Origin: Micromonospora trifolii
GTDB taxonomy: Bacteria; Actinomycetota; Actinomycetes; Mycobacteriales; Micromonosporaceae
Length of the DNA stretch: 52,873 nucleotides
NCBI RefSeq assembly: GCF_022229005.1
Contig: NZ_JAKKFD010000012.1
Location: 1 to 52,873 of the forward strand
Reading direction: 5' to 3'
Shown here piece after piece: positions 44,798 to 52,024 of this stretch. Position 1 is the first letter of the stretch, and each line of letters begins with the position of its first letter. Both the position numbers and the translations under genes were made by a program. The notes below the pieces were generated by a model. That model ran no database searches, was not told where the DNA came from, and saw nothing but the letters and a program-made list of their open reading frames with translations.

Positions 44798-45740
44798 TCA
44801 GGGCCCTGCCGTCGTGGCTGACCATGGTCCCGCCGGGCCGGACCGGAGCACTCTCCGGCTGGCGCTGGTGGTCGGCGGGCTGGTGCTGGCGGTGCTGCTC
44901 GGCTTCGGCCTCGGGCGGCTGAACGCCAACGGTGCCGCCACCGGCAGCCCCTCGTTGGCCGCCGAGCACACCGACCCACCGGGCGTCGCGCCGCACAACC
45001 ATGGCAGCGCCACGGCCACCGATCAGGGCGCGGCCACCGAGCCGGGCGGTCTGGCGGTCAGCTCGGCCGGTTACACACTGACCCCCCTGGCCACCGAGTT
45101 CGCGGCGGGTCGCCCCGGTCAGCTCCGCTTCCAGGTGCGGGACGCGCAGCGCCGGCCGGTGACCCGGTTCGCCATCGTGCACGACAAGCCGCTGCACCTC
45201 ATCGTCGTTCGGCGGGACCTGACCGGTTATCAGCACCTGCACCCGACCATGGCGGCGGACGGCACCTGGTCGGTGCCGTTGACCCTCGCGCAGCCCGGCC
45301 TCTGGCGCGCGTACGCCGACTTCACGGTGGTCGCCGACAACGGCGCGCAGACCGCTGTGACCCTCGGCACGGATCTGGTGGCGCCCGGCGACTACCGGCC
45401 TCGTCCACTGCCGGGGCCGGCCACCTCGACGACCGTGGACGGCTTCACCGTCGGCTACCAGGGCACTCCGCAGGCGGGGGTGACAGTGCCGCTGACCTTC
45501 CGGGTCGACGGTGCTGGTGGTGCAGCCCCGCTGGAGCGGTACCTCGGGGCGTACGGGCACCTGGTGGCGTTGCGCGAGGGCGACCTCGGCTATCTGCACG
45601 TGCACCCGGAGACCGAGCTGGTGGACGGTCAGATCAAGTTCTGGTTGACCACTCCCGGCCCGGGCCGCTACCGCCTCTACCTCGACTTCCAGGTGAACGC
45701 CGAAGTCCGAACCGCCGAGTTCACCCTCACCGTCCCCTAG
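44790..45740 (+). CDS. Membrane-anchored protein with His-rich HxHP motifs
   Basis: The product has about 316 residues. One TM segment (LRLALVVGGLVLAVLLGFGL) anchors it, and the rest is outside. A His-rich stretch (EHTDPPGVAPHNHG) follows. Two similar beta-rich modules then end in YQHLHPTMAADGTW and YGHLVALREGDLGYLHVHPE. The paired HLHP and HVHP motifs suggest metal, perhaps copper, binding; this is inference. GTG 44790 is the first start that overlaps the short upstream frame; GTG 44814 is possible. No strong ribosome site is seen. Confidence 0.75.
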   Translation: MADQGPAVVADHGPAGPDRSTLRLALVVGGLVLAVLLGFGLGRLNANGAATGSPSLAAEHTDPPGVAPHNHGSATATDQGAATEPGGLAVSSAGYTLTPLATEFAAGRPGQLRFQVRDAQRRPVTRFAIVHDKPLHLIVVRRDLTGYQHLHPTMAADGTWSVPLTLAQPGLWRAYADFTVVADNGAQTAVTLGTDLVAPGDYRPRPLPGPATSTTVDGFTVGYQGTPQAGVTVPLTFRVDGAGGAAPLERYLGAYGHLVALREGDLGYLHVHPETELVDGQIKFWLTTPGPGRYRLYLDFQVNAEVRTAEFTLTVP

Positions 45741-45765
45741 GCCCGGCCCCTCCGCTGTCTTCGGT

Positions 45766-45824
45766 CGATCATGAGGTTGTCGCCTCCCGCCACGGCGTGT
45801 CGTGACGCCAACTCCATGATCAAC
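45766..45824. repeat. GATCATGAGGTTG-type intergenic palindrome
   Basis: CGATCATGAGGTTGTCGCC pairs imperfectly with the segment ending CTCCATGATCAAC. The right arm matches the element at 42275-42334 in 18 of 22 positions. It lies between two convergent genes and may terminate both. Confidence 0.7.
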
Positions 45825-45840
45825 GCGCTCCGGGGCGGGG

Positions 45841-46257
45841 TTAGCTGGCTCGGCGGATGGGGCGGCGGGCCAGGTAGCGGAGCAGGTCGCGGATGTGGTG
45901 CTTCTCCTCCGCGGGAACCGTGGGGTCGGCCAGCCGGTCCAGGATGGCCCGGACGTCGGCCTCGACCGGGCCGTCGTCGTGGCGTCGGCGGGGAGTGGGG
46001 CCGGCGTCGGGCAGCCCGAGCGCGCGGAACGCGGCGGCGACCGGCAGATCCAGTGCTGCGCAGAAGCCGCGCACCTTGGCCAACTCGGGATAGTCCTGCC
46101 AGTCACCGGCCAGCCAACGGAACACTGTGGAACGACCCACGCCCGTGTGCGAGGCAAGATCAGTCACGGTCCAGCCACGTTCGTCACGAGCGTCATCGAT
46201 GGCGCGCCGGACGAAGCGGGCGAAGGCCATCTGCGGTGATACGTCGGCTGATCCCAT
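45841..46257 (-). CDS. XRE-type helix-turn-helix regulator
   Basis: The 138-residue protein has an N-terminal helix (FARFVRRAIDDARDERGW), then a helix-turn-helix (TVTDLASHTGVGRSTVFRWL) and a second helical segment (KVRGFCAALDLPVAAAFRAL). The C-terminal helical tail includes ILDRLADPTVPAEEKHHIRD and may dimerise. A promoter can be read upstream on this strand (TTGTTT, 16 bp, TACCCT at 46308-46335). The ATG at 46257 is chosen because the helix-turn-helix needs this much N-terminus. The AGGAGGGG upstream is rather far (13 nt). It diverges from a small membrane protein gene. Confidence 0.8.
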   Translation of the reverse strand: MGSADVSPQMAFARFVRRAIDDARDERGWTVTDLASHTGVGRSTVFRWLAGDWQDYPELAKVRGFCAALDLPVAAAFRALGLPDAGPTPRRRHDDGPVEADVRAILDRLADPTVPAEEKHHIRDLLRYLARRPIRRAS

Positions 46258-46307
46258 CCCTGTGTGTCTTCCCCTCCTGCCGGAGCACCGGGACGATGCG
46301 CCTTCCG

Positions 46308-46428
46308 AGGGTAGTACGCCGGGAGCCGGAAACAATTGACTGACCGCACAAACTGTCCCGTGGACGAGACTTTTCTCTGGAAGCGTGTGTGCAGAACGAA
46401 AATTGCATAGAGCGATCTTCATCGTTCT
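46308..46428. promoter_or_regulatory. Divergent control region of the XRE regulator and membrane protein
   Basis: Leftward TTGTTT-N16-TACCCT (46335 to 46308, minus strand) can drive the regulator. AGAACGA (46393-46399) pairs with TCGTTCT (46422-46428) around 22 nt, a possible operator for the adjacent regulator. This segment is clearly more AT-rich than the genes around it. Confidence 0.4.
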
Positions 46429-46505
46429 TCCATTAAGCTCGGTGCCCGTCCCGACATCGCGTCTGTCGCCTACCGCCGCCGACCGGACCACCGCCGAGGA
46501 GCACC

Positions 46506-46946
46506 ATGGCCGAATCGAGCCGCCCCCAGCCGTACCAGCCCGGTGCGGTGAGCCTCTTCTTCGTCGCCAAGGCCGGCGTCTTCGCCGCCGCGTTCTGGAT
46601 CTGGTTGCTGGTCCTGGTGCTCCGCACCGACTCCGCGACCGGTCTCCAGGTGCTGGCCGCCACCGGCACCATCACCACCACGCTCGTCGCGGTGCTGCTC
46701 GGTGCCCGGATGGCGTTGCAACACAACGCCGCCATCCGGCACGCCGAGGTGAAGAAGCTGCTGGTCGACATCTCCTGGAACGCCTTCGCGGCAGCCGGCA
46801 ACGCCGGGACCGAGGGCAAGGTCGTGCCATTCCCGACCGCCCCGGGCGACGGTGAGTGGGCAGCCCAGCGGCCCGCCGCCGACCGGGTGTCGGTCCTCGA
46901 CCGTGGTGTCAGCGAGCGCAACGGTGGCCGGGACCGCCGACGCTAG
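46506..46946 (+). CDS. Two-helix membrane protein of unknown function
   Basis: The 146-residue product has two hydrophobic segments, VFAAAFWIWLLVLVL and VLAATGTITTTLVAVLLGA. A helix (LQHNAAIRHAEVKKLLVDIS) and a polar, Arg-rich C-terminus follow, probably cytoplasmic. No family is recognised. GAGGAG lies 4 nt before the ATG. It diverges from the XRE regulator, and its stop shares CTAG with the stop of the convergent methyltransferase. Confidence 0.8.
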   Translation: MAESSRPQPYQPGAVSLFFVAKAGVFAAAFWIWLLVLVLRTDSATGLQVLAATGTITTTLVAVLLGARMALQHNAAIRHAEVKKLLVDISWNAFAAAGNAGTEGKVVPFPTAPGDGEWAAQRPAADRVSVLDRGVSERNGGRDRRR

Positions 46947-48112
46947 CCGCCCAGGAGCTGGGGCGTCTCTCCGGTGGCCAGCAGGGTCTCCAACCGGGGG
47001 GTGACCTGCCACTGGTTCACCAGCTCGCGGTATTCCGCGCGCTGCGGCTCGGTCGCCTCGACACCGGTACGACGGGCGCGGATCAGCAGGTTACGCGGGG
47101 TGTGCTGCGAGTCCACGAACTCCACCACCTCGGTCCGGTACCCGTGCACCCGCAGCAGCCCGGCGCGCAGCGCGTCGGTGAGCACGTCGGCGAAGCGCTC
47201 GCGCAGAATGCCCTGCCGGGTCAGCAGCTCGTACGGGGCCGGGGCGGGGTGGGCGCGGAGCTGCTTCGCCAGATCGTGGTGGCAGCACGGCGCGGCCAGC
47301 ACCCACTTGGCCTCCCAGCGCACCGCGCGGGCCAGCGCCTCGTCGGTGGCGGTGTCGCAGGCGTGCAGCGCCAGCACCAGGTCGGGAGCGGGGTCGACGA
47401 CAGCGTCGGCGATCGTCCCGGCCACGAAGCTGACCTGGTCGGCCCAGCCCAGCCGCTGCGCCAACTCGGTGTTGCGCCGCCGCTGGTCCTCCCGGACGTC
47501 CACGCCGACCAGCTGGACGTCGAGCCCACGACTCGTCAGATAGCGGTACGCGGCGAACGTCAGGTAGGCGTTGCCGCAGCCCAGATCGACCACCCGTAGC
47601 GCGCCGGTCAGGTCGTCGGGCAGGGTCGCGGCCAGGGCCCGCAGGAACGCGTCCACCTGGCGGCGCTTGGCCGCCGAGCCGCCGATCTCCGCGAAGATCG
47701 GGTCACCGGGGTCGAGCAGGTATTCCTTCGTCCGGTCGTTCCCGGTGGGCGTCGCCGCCGGACGGGACGTCGCGGCCCGGTGCACCTGTGCCTCGCCGGA
47801 CTTGGTCACCCGCAGTTGGAGGGTCGCGTCGGCCGTCTCGACGTGCCAGTTGCCGAACGGCTCGGCGAGCAGTTCGTCGATCGCCGCGGCGGCCTCGGGG
47901 CCGGAGGCGAGGTTGCGGGTGTACGGGCGAGCGCCGTCGGACGTGGTGATCTGCATCCGGGGCCCGGCCTTGAGCCGCACCGGCCGCAGTTCGGCCCGTT
48001 CAACGGTGGGGCGGCGGCCGCGTCGACGTCCGGCGGCGACCGCCCGGGTCAGCGCGGGGTCGAGCAGCAGCGCCCGAACCTCGGTCAGGGCGGCGTCCAG
48101 TGGTTGCGGCAT
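46943..48112 (-). CDS. Methyltransferase of the Methyltransf_32 (METTL25/GSTCD-like) family
   Basis: The 389-residue protein has an N-terminal domain of about 150 residues, then a SAM-binding fold. VVDLGCGNAYLTFAAYRYL is motif I, VQLVGVDVREDQ the acidic loop, LVLALHACDTATDEALA the family-specific LHACGxxT region, and VLAAPCCHHDLAKQL the conserved CC motif. The family probably modifies RNA or protein, but the target is not established. The ATG at 48112 was chosen because upstream sequence is low-complexity. Its stop overlaps the convergent gene by CTAG. Confidence 0.87.
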   Translation of the reverse strand: MPQPLDAALTEVRALLLDPALTRAVAAGRRRGRRPTVERAELRPVRLKAGPRMQITTSDGARPYTRNLASGPEAAAAIDELLAEPFGNWHVETADATLQLRVTKSGEAQVHRAATSRPAATPTGNDRTKEYLLDPGDPIFAEIGGSAAKRRQVDAFLRALAATLPDDLTGALRVVDLGCGNAYLTFAAYRYLTSRGLDVQLVGVDVREDQRRRNTELAQRLGWADQVSFVAGTIADAVVDPAPDLVLALHACDTATDEALARAVRWEAKWVLAAPCCHHDLAKQLRAHPAPAPYELLTRQGILRERFADVLTDALRAGLLRVHGYRTEVVEFVDSQHTPRNLLIRARRTGVEATEPQRAEYRELVNQWQVTPRLETLLATGETPQLLGG

Positions 48113-48148
48113 CGTTCCATCTTCGGCAGGTGGGGTGGGAGAAGGGAA

Positions 48149-48183
48149 CATCCCCCGCACCGCGCGAGGCGGTGCGGGGGATG
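48149..48183 (-). terminator. Terminator after the DEAD-box helicase gene
   Basis: A perfect 15-bp stem (CATCCCCCGCACCGC and its complement) with a 5-nt loop lies 18 nt past the helicase stop and 37 nt before the methyltransferase start. Confidence 0.85.
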
Positions 48184-48200
48184 TCAGGTGTGGCTGGTGG

Positions 48201-49913
48201 TCAGTCTGCTGTCGCCTCGGCCGGCGTACCCGCACCGGAACCGCCACCACGGCGGCGGCGTCGGCGGCGTGGCTTGGACGCCTCGCCGTCGGCGGATGCG
48301 GTGGCCGGCTCGGCGGGGCCGGCGTCGGCGGAGATCACTGCGGTCGCCTCTCCCGCGACCACCTCGCCGGCGCGGCGGCGACGCCGGCGGCGGGGGGTAC
48401 GGGCGCCGTCGTCGGCGGCGTCGGCGGCGTCGGCCGCAGGTGCCTCGGCGACGGCCGGCGTGCCGGCGTCGGAGCGGTCACGGCGGCCATCGCCCCGACC
48501 ACGGCGCTCGCCGCGACCCTCGCCGCGACCCTCACCACGGCTCTCGCCGCGTCGGGGGCCCCGACCTCCGCTGTCGCCCCGACGGGAGCGGGTCGTCCCA
48601 CCCAGATCCTCTTCGATCTCGGCGGACAGCCCGGCCCGGGTGCGCTCGGCCGTGGGCAGCGTGCCGCTGACCTCGGTGGAGATGTGCAGGTCGGTGTAGA
48701 GGTGCGGCGACGTGTGGTACGTCTCCGGCGGCTCCGGCATCTCCAGACCGAGGGTCTTGTCGATGATCCGCCAGCGCGGCATGTCGTCCCAGTCGACGAA
48801 GGTCACCGCGACACCCGTCGCGCCGGCCCGGCCGGTACGACCGATCCGGTGGGTGTAGGTGTCCTGGTCTTCCGGGCAGTCGTAGTTGATGACGTGGGTG
48901 ACGCCGGTGACGTCCAGCCCACGGGCCGCCACGTCGGTGGCGACCAGGATGTCGATCTTGCCGGCCCGGAAGGCCCGCAGCGCCCGCTCACGGGCACCCT
49001 GGCCGAGGTCACCATGCACCGCGGCGACCGCGAACCCGCGGAAGTCGAGATCCTCGGCGACCCGGTCGGCGGCCCGCTTGGTACGCGTGAAGATCATGGT
49101 CAGCCCACGCCCCTCCGCCTGGAGGATGCGCGCCACCACCTCGACCTTGTTCATCGAGTGGGTGCGGTAGACCAGCTGCTGGGTCTGCGGCGACGGGCCG
49201 GTCTCGGCGGTGTGCCCGGCGTGGATCGTCATCGGCTGGCGCAGGAAGCGCCGCGACAGGGTGACGATCGGGTCCGGCATGGTGGCCGAGAAGAGCATCG
49301 TCTGCCGGTCTTCCGGAAGCATCGCAAGGATCTTCTCGACGTCGTCGAGGAAGCCCAGGTCGAGCATCCGGTCGGCCTCGTCGAGGACGAGGGCGTGCAC
49401 CCGGTCCAGACGGAGGTGCTTCTGCTTCTGCAGGTCCATCAGTCGGCCGGGCGTGCCGACCAGGATCTCGACGCCCTTGCGCAGCGCGTCGATCTGCGGC
49501 TCGTACGCCACGCCACCGTAGATCGGCAGCACCCGGACGCCACGCGTCCGGCCGGCGGCGGCCAGGTCCTTGGCGACCTGGATGCCCAGCTCACGGGTGG
49601 GGACGACGACCAGCGCCTGGGGGACACCGTCGCTGCCCTCGCCCGGGGCGAAGACCCGGTCGAGCAGCGGTACGCCGAAGCCGAGGGTCTTGCCGGTGCC
49701 GGTCGGCGCCTGACCGATCAGGTCGACGCCGCGCAGCGCGATCGGGATCGCGTACTCCTGGATGGCGAATGCGCGGGTGATGCCGGCCGAGGCCAGGGCC
49801 TCGACGGTCTCGGCGCGGGCGCCGAGTGCGGCGAACGTGGGGGCCTCCGGTCGAACCGGGGCGGTGGGGGCCAGTTCCTGGCCGTCCAGCAAATCTTGAG
49901 TCAGGTCGCTCAT
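48201..49913 (-). CDS. rhlE: DEAD-box ATP-dependent RNA helicase, RhlE-like
   Basis: The 570-residue protein has all DEAD-box motifs: AIQEYAIPIAL (Q motif), APTGTGKT (I), PTRELGIQ (Ia), GTPGRLMD (Ib), VLDEADRM (II), FSATMP (III), DILVATDVAARGLDV (V) and HRIGRTGRAG (VI). The last 150 residues are disordered, with Arg/Gly repeats (GRGEGRGERRGRGDGRR) and two RRRRRRR runs suited to RNA binding. It unwinds RNA in ribosome assembly or decay. The ATG at 49913 has only a weak ribosome site. The following genes match the order around M. tuberculosis Rv3211, from memory. Confidence 0.93.
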   Translation of the reverse strand: MSDLTQDLLDGQELAPTAPVRPEAPTFAALGARAETVEALASAGITRAFAIQEYAIPIALRGVDLIGQAPTGTGKTLGFGVPLLDRVFAPGEGSDGVPQALVVVPTRELGIQVAKDLAAAGRTRGVRVLPIYGGVAYEPQIDALRKGVEILVGTPGRLMDLQKQKHLRLDRVHALVLDEADRMLDLGFLDDVEKILAMLPEDRQTMLFSATMPDPIVTLSRRFLRQPMTIHAGHTAETGPSPQTQQLVYRTHSMNKVEVVARILQAEGRGLTMIFTRTKRAADRVAEDLDFRGFAVAAVHGDLGQGARERALRAFRAGKIDILVATDVAARGLDVTGVTHVINYDCPEDQDTYTHRIGRTGRAGATGVAVTFVDWDDMPRWRIIDKTLGLEMPEPPETYHTSPHLYTDLHISTEVSGTLPTAERTRAGLSAEIEEDLGGTTRSRRGDSGGRGPRRGESRGEGRGEGRGERRGRGDGRRDRSDAGTPAVAEAPAADAADAADDGARTPRRRRRRRAGEVVAGEATAVISADAGPAEPATASADGEASKPRRRRRRRGGGSGAGTPAEATAD

Positions 49914-50144
49914 GTGGATGTGGGGGTGCCCTCTCGTGGGTGCGCCCGTCATGTCCTCAGGGCGCGTTCGGTATGACGCGGGCCACACGGTCGGCGGCAG
50001 ATTGCCGAGCCGGACCGGGCCGCACGCGCGCCGCGGGCTGAGCTTCGATCAGATCGGCGCCCACGGCAACTGCTCCATGTTACCTGAACAGGCATGCCCC
50101 CGTCCCGATTCCCATCCGGCCACTCGCCACGCGGGGCAAGCAAA

Positions 50145-50160
50145 TGTGACTCACGCCACA
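50145..50160. promoter_or_regulatory. Crp-like site TGTGACTCACGCCACA
   Basis: This 16-mer matches the Crp-family consensus TGTGA-N6-TCACA at nine of ten fixed positions. It lies in the 329-bp gap between the divergent helicase and ferritin-like genes, about 85 bp before the latter. The rest of the gap shows TAGCCT (50230-50235) as a -10 box and no gene. Confidence 0.45.
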
Positions 50161-50242
50161 TTCATTGCGCGTCCGCCGTGTCGTACCGGGTGCGAAGTGC
50201 GCGGGACGCGCGCGATGGTCGCCGCGCGGTAGCCTGCCGCTC

Positions 50243-50878
50243 GTGTCTGCTTTCGCCGTCGCCGACCTGTTGGGTCTCGTCGCCTTCGGCGAGCTGCTCG
50301 CCTTCGAGCGGATGGCGGGCGACGCCCGGCTCGCTCCTGACCTGCGCCGCCGGGCCGCACTGAACGAGATGGCCGCGGCCGAGATCGCCAACTACCGGCG
50401 TCTCGCCGACCGGCTCACCGCGCTGGGCGTACCGCCGGAGGATGCGATGGCGCCCTATGTCGAGCCGTTGCAGGCGTACCACGACTCGACCGAGCCACGG
50501 GACTGGGCGGAAGTGGTCACCAAGGCGTACGTGGGCGACGCGATCACCGACGACTTCGTTCGCGAGATCGCCGATGCGCTGGAGGAACCGGACCGGGCGC
50601 TGGTGCTGGACGTCCTGCACGACTCCCGGTACGCGGACTTCGCCGCGGCGGAGATCCGGGTCGCCGTCGCCGACGACCCCAGGGTGGCTGGCCGACTCTC
50701 GATGTGGGCCCGCCGGCTGGTCGGCGAGGCGTTGTCCCAGGCCGGCCGCGTCGCCGCCGAGCGGGCCACCCTCACCGCGCTGATCGCACGCGACGGCCGG
50801 GTCGACGTGCCGGGGCTGTTCGGCAGGCTCACCACCGCGCACACCGCGCGGATGGCCGCCGCCGGGCTGAACAACTGA
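50243..50878 (+). CDS. Ferritin-like-fold protein (MiaE-related, Rv3210c-like)
   Basis: The 211-residue all-helical product fits the ferritin-like domain annotated in actinobacteria as MiaE_2. GELLAFERM and NEMAAAEIANYRRLADRL are helices 1 and 2, and SRYADFAAAEIRVAV comes from the second pair. The ExxH metal motifs of true MiaE are not intact (EIANY lacks the His), so hydroxylase activity is doubtful. The GTG start has TAGCCT seven bases upstream and no ribosome site, a leaderless pattern. Gene order suggests an Rv3210c orthologue, from memory. Confidence 0.8.
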   Translation: MSAFAVADLLGLVAFGELLAFERMAGDARLAPDLRRRAALNEMAAAEIANYRRLADRLTALGVPPEDAMAPYVEPLQAYHDSTEPRDWAEVVTKAYVGDAITDDFVREIADALEEPDRALVLDVLHDSRYADFAAAEIRVAVADDPRVAGRLSMWARRLVGEALSQAGRVAAERATLTALIARDGRVDVPGLFGRLTTAHTARMAAAGLNN

Positions 50879-50899
50879 GCACCCGGCCGGTGCCGGCCT

Positions 50900-50930
50900 G
50901 CGGCAGGCGGGCCGAGCGCCGACCTGCCGC
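50900..50930. terminator. Bidirectional terminator between ferritin-like and DUF3107 genes
   Basis: GCGGCAGG (50900-50907) pairs perfectly with 50923-50930 across a 15-nt loop that has its own small pairing. It separates two convergent genes. Confidence 0.65.
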
Positions 50931-50944
50931 GATGGCCGGACCGG

Positions 50945-51172
50945 TCAGCGGACGGTGAACCCGACCGCCCGGGACGACGCCTCAGCGATCTCGACGTAGG
51001 CGACCTTCTCGACCGGAACGATGACCCGCCGGCCCTTCTCGTCGGTCAGGGAGAGCGTGCCGCCGTTACCGGCGAAGGCGTCGGTCACGATCTGCTCGAT
51101 CTCGGCCGGCGACTGCGCGCTGTCCACTACCAGCTCGCGCGGCGCGTACTGCACGCCGATCTTGACCTCCAC
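50945..51172 (-). CDS. DUF3107 small protein (Rv3208A/TB9.4-like)
   Basis: This 75-residue protein begins VEVKIGVQYAPRELVVDS and ends VPVEKVAYVEIAEASSRAVG, the hallmark strands of DUF3107. The family is known from actinobacteria, beside a TetR gene in mycobacteria; its function is unproven. GAGGAGG lies 4 nt before the GTG start. It follows the TetR gene by 64 nt on the same strand. Confidence 0.92.
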   Translation of the reverse strand: MEVKIGVQYAPRELVVDSAQSPAEIEQIVTDAFAGNGGTLSLTDEKGRRVIVPVEKVAYVEIAEASSRAVGFTVR

Positions 51173-51236
51173 TGTGCCTCCTCAACTGGGGCGAAAGAAC
51201 CGCCCTGCGAAGGCTATCCGATCACGGGGTCGGCGG

Positions 51237-51875
51237 TCAGGCTGACTCACCTTGCAGCGGGAAGCTCGCGATGCCCCGCCACGACAGCGCGGCCACCAAC
51301 GCCTCGGCCTCGGCCTTGGGCACCTGCCGGCCGCCGGCCAGCCAGAACTGCGCGGCCGTCTCCGCCGCGCCGACCAGCCCGGAGGCGAGCAGCTCAGCGT
51401 GCGCCCGGCTCACCCCGGTGTCGGAGATGATGGTGTCGGTGATCGCCGCGATGCAGCCCTGCTCGACGCGCTCCACGCGCTGCCGCACCGCCGGGTCGTT
51501 GCGCAGATCCGACTCGAAGACGAGCCGGAACGCCTCGCTCTCGTGGTCGACGAAGTCGAAGTACGCCCGTACCGACGCGCTGACCCGCTCCTTGTTGTCG
51601 CTGGTGCCGCGCATCGCATCCTGCACCTGAGCGACGATGGCGTCACAGTGCGTGTCGAGCAGCGCCAGGTAGAGATCCATCTTTCCGGGAAAGTGTTGGT
51701 AGAGCACCGGCTTCGAGACCCCGGCCCGCTCGGCGATGTCGTCCATCGCGGCGGCGTGGTAGCCCTGTGCGACGAACACCTCCTGCGCCGCAGCGAGAAG
51801 CTGCTTACGGCGCGCGGAGCGGGGCAGGCGGGTGGGCCGGCCGGCGGTCTGTGCACCGTTCCCCGCAGCGGTCAT
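51237..51875 (-). CDS. TetR-family transcriptional regulator (Rv3208-like)
   Basis: The product has about 212 residues. The TetR DNA-binding domain reads RRKQLLAAAQEVFVAQGYHA, MDDIAERAGVSKPVLYQHFP and GKMDLYLALL. The C-terminal helical domain (AYFDFVDHESEAFRLVFES, LVGAAETAAQFWLAGGR) would bind a small ligand and dimerise. The ATG at 51875 has GGAGG 5 nt upstream. An ATG at 51908 with a GGGGGG tract would add 11 residues and is possible. It is divergent from the edge-cut gene. Confidence 0.92.
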   Translation of the reverse strand: MTAAGNGAQTAGRPTRLPRSARRKQLLAAAQEVFVAQGYHAAAMDDIAERAGVSKPVLYQHFPGKMDLYLALLDTHCDAIVAQVQDAMRGTSDNKERVSASVRAYFDFVDHESEAFRLVFESDLRNDPAVRQRVERVEQGCIAAITDTIISDTGVSRAHAELLASGLVGAAETAAQFWLAGGRQVPKAEAEALVAALSWRGIASFPLQGESA

Positions 51876-52024
51876 GGGATCCTCCGAGTTCTCCGTACGA
51901 GCCGGCATTTTCCCCCCAGACCGGGCGAGGCCCGTGACCTCGGTCGTGGAAATGGCCCGCCGCTGTAACTTATCGCCACTCTCGGCACACGGTAGCCTCA
52001 GCGGGGGCGACCAAGGAGCGCGCG

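Noticed and set aside
47571..49976. Open frame of about 800 codons opposite the DEAD-box helicase and methyltransferase
   Set aside because: It covers two well-supported genes and shows only Ala/Arg/Gly-rich sequence without motifs.
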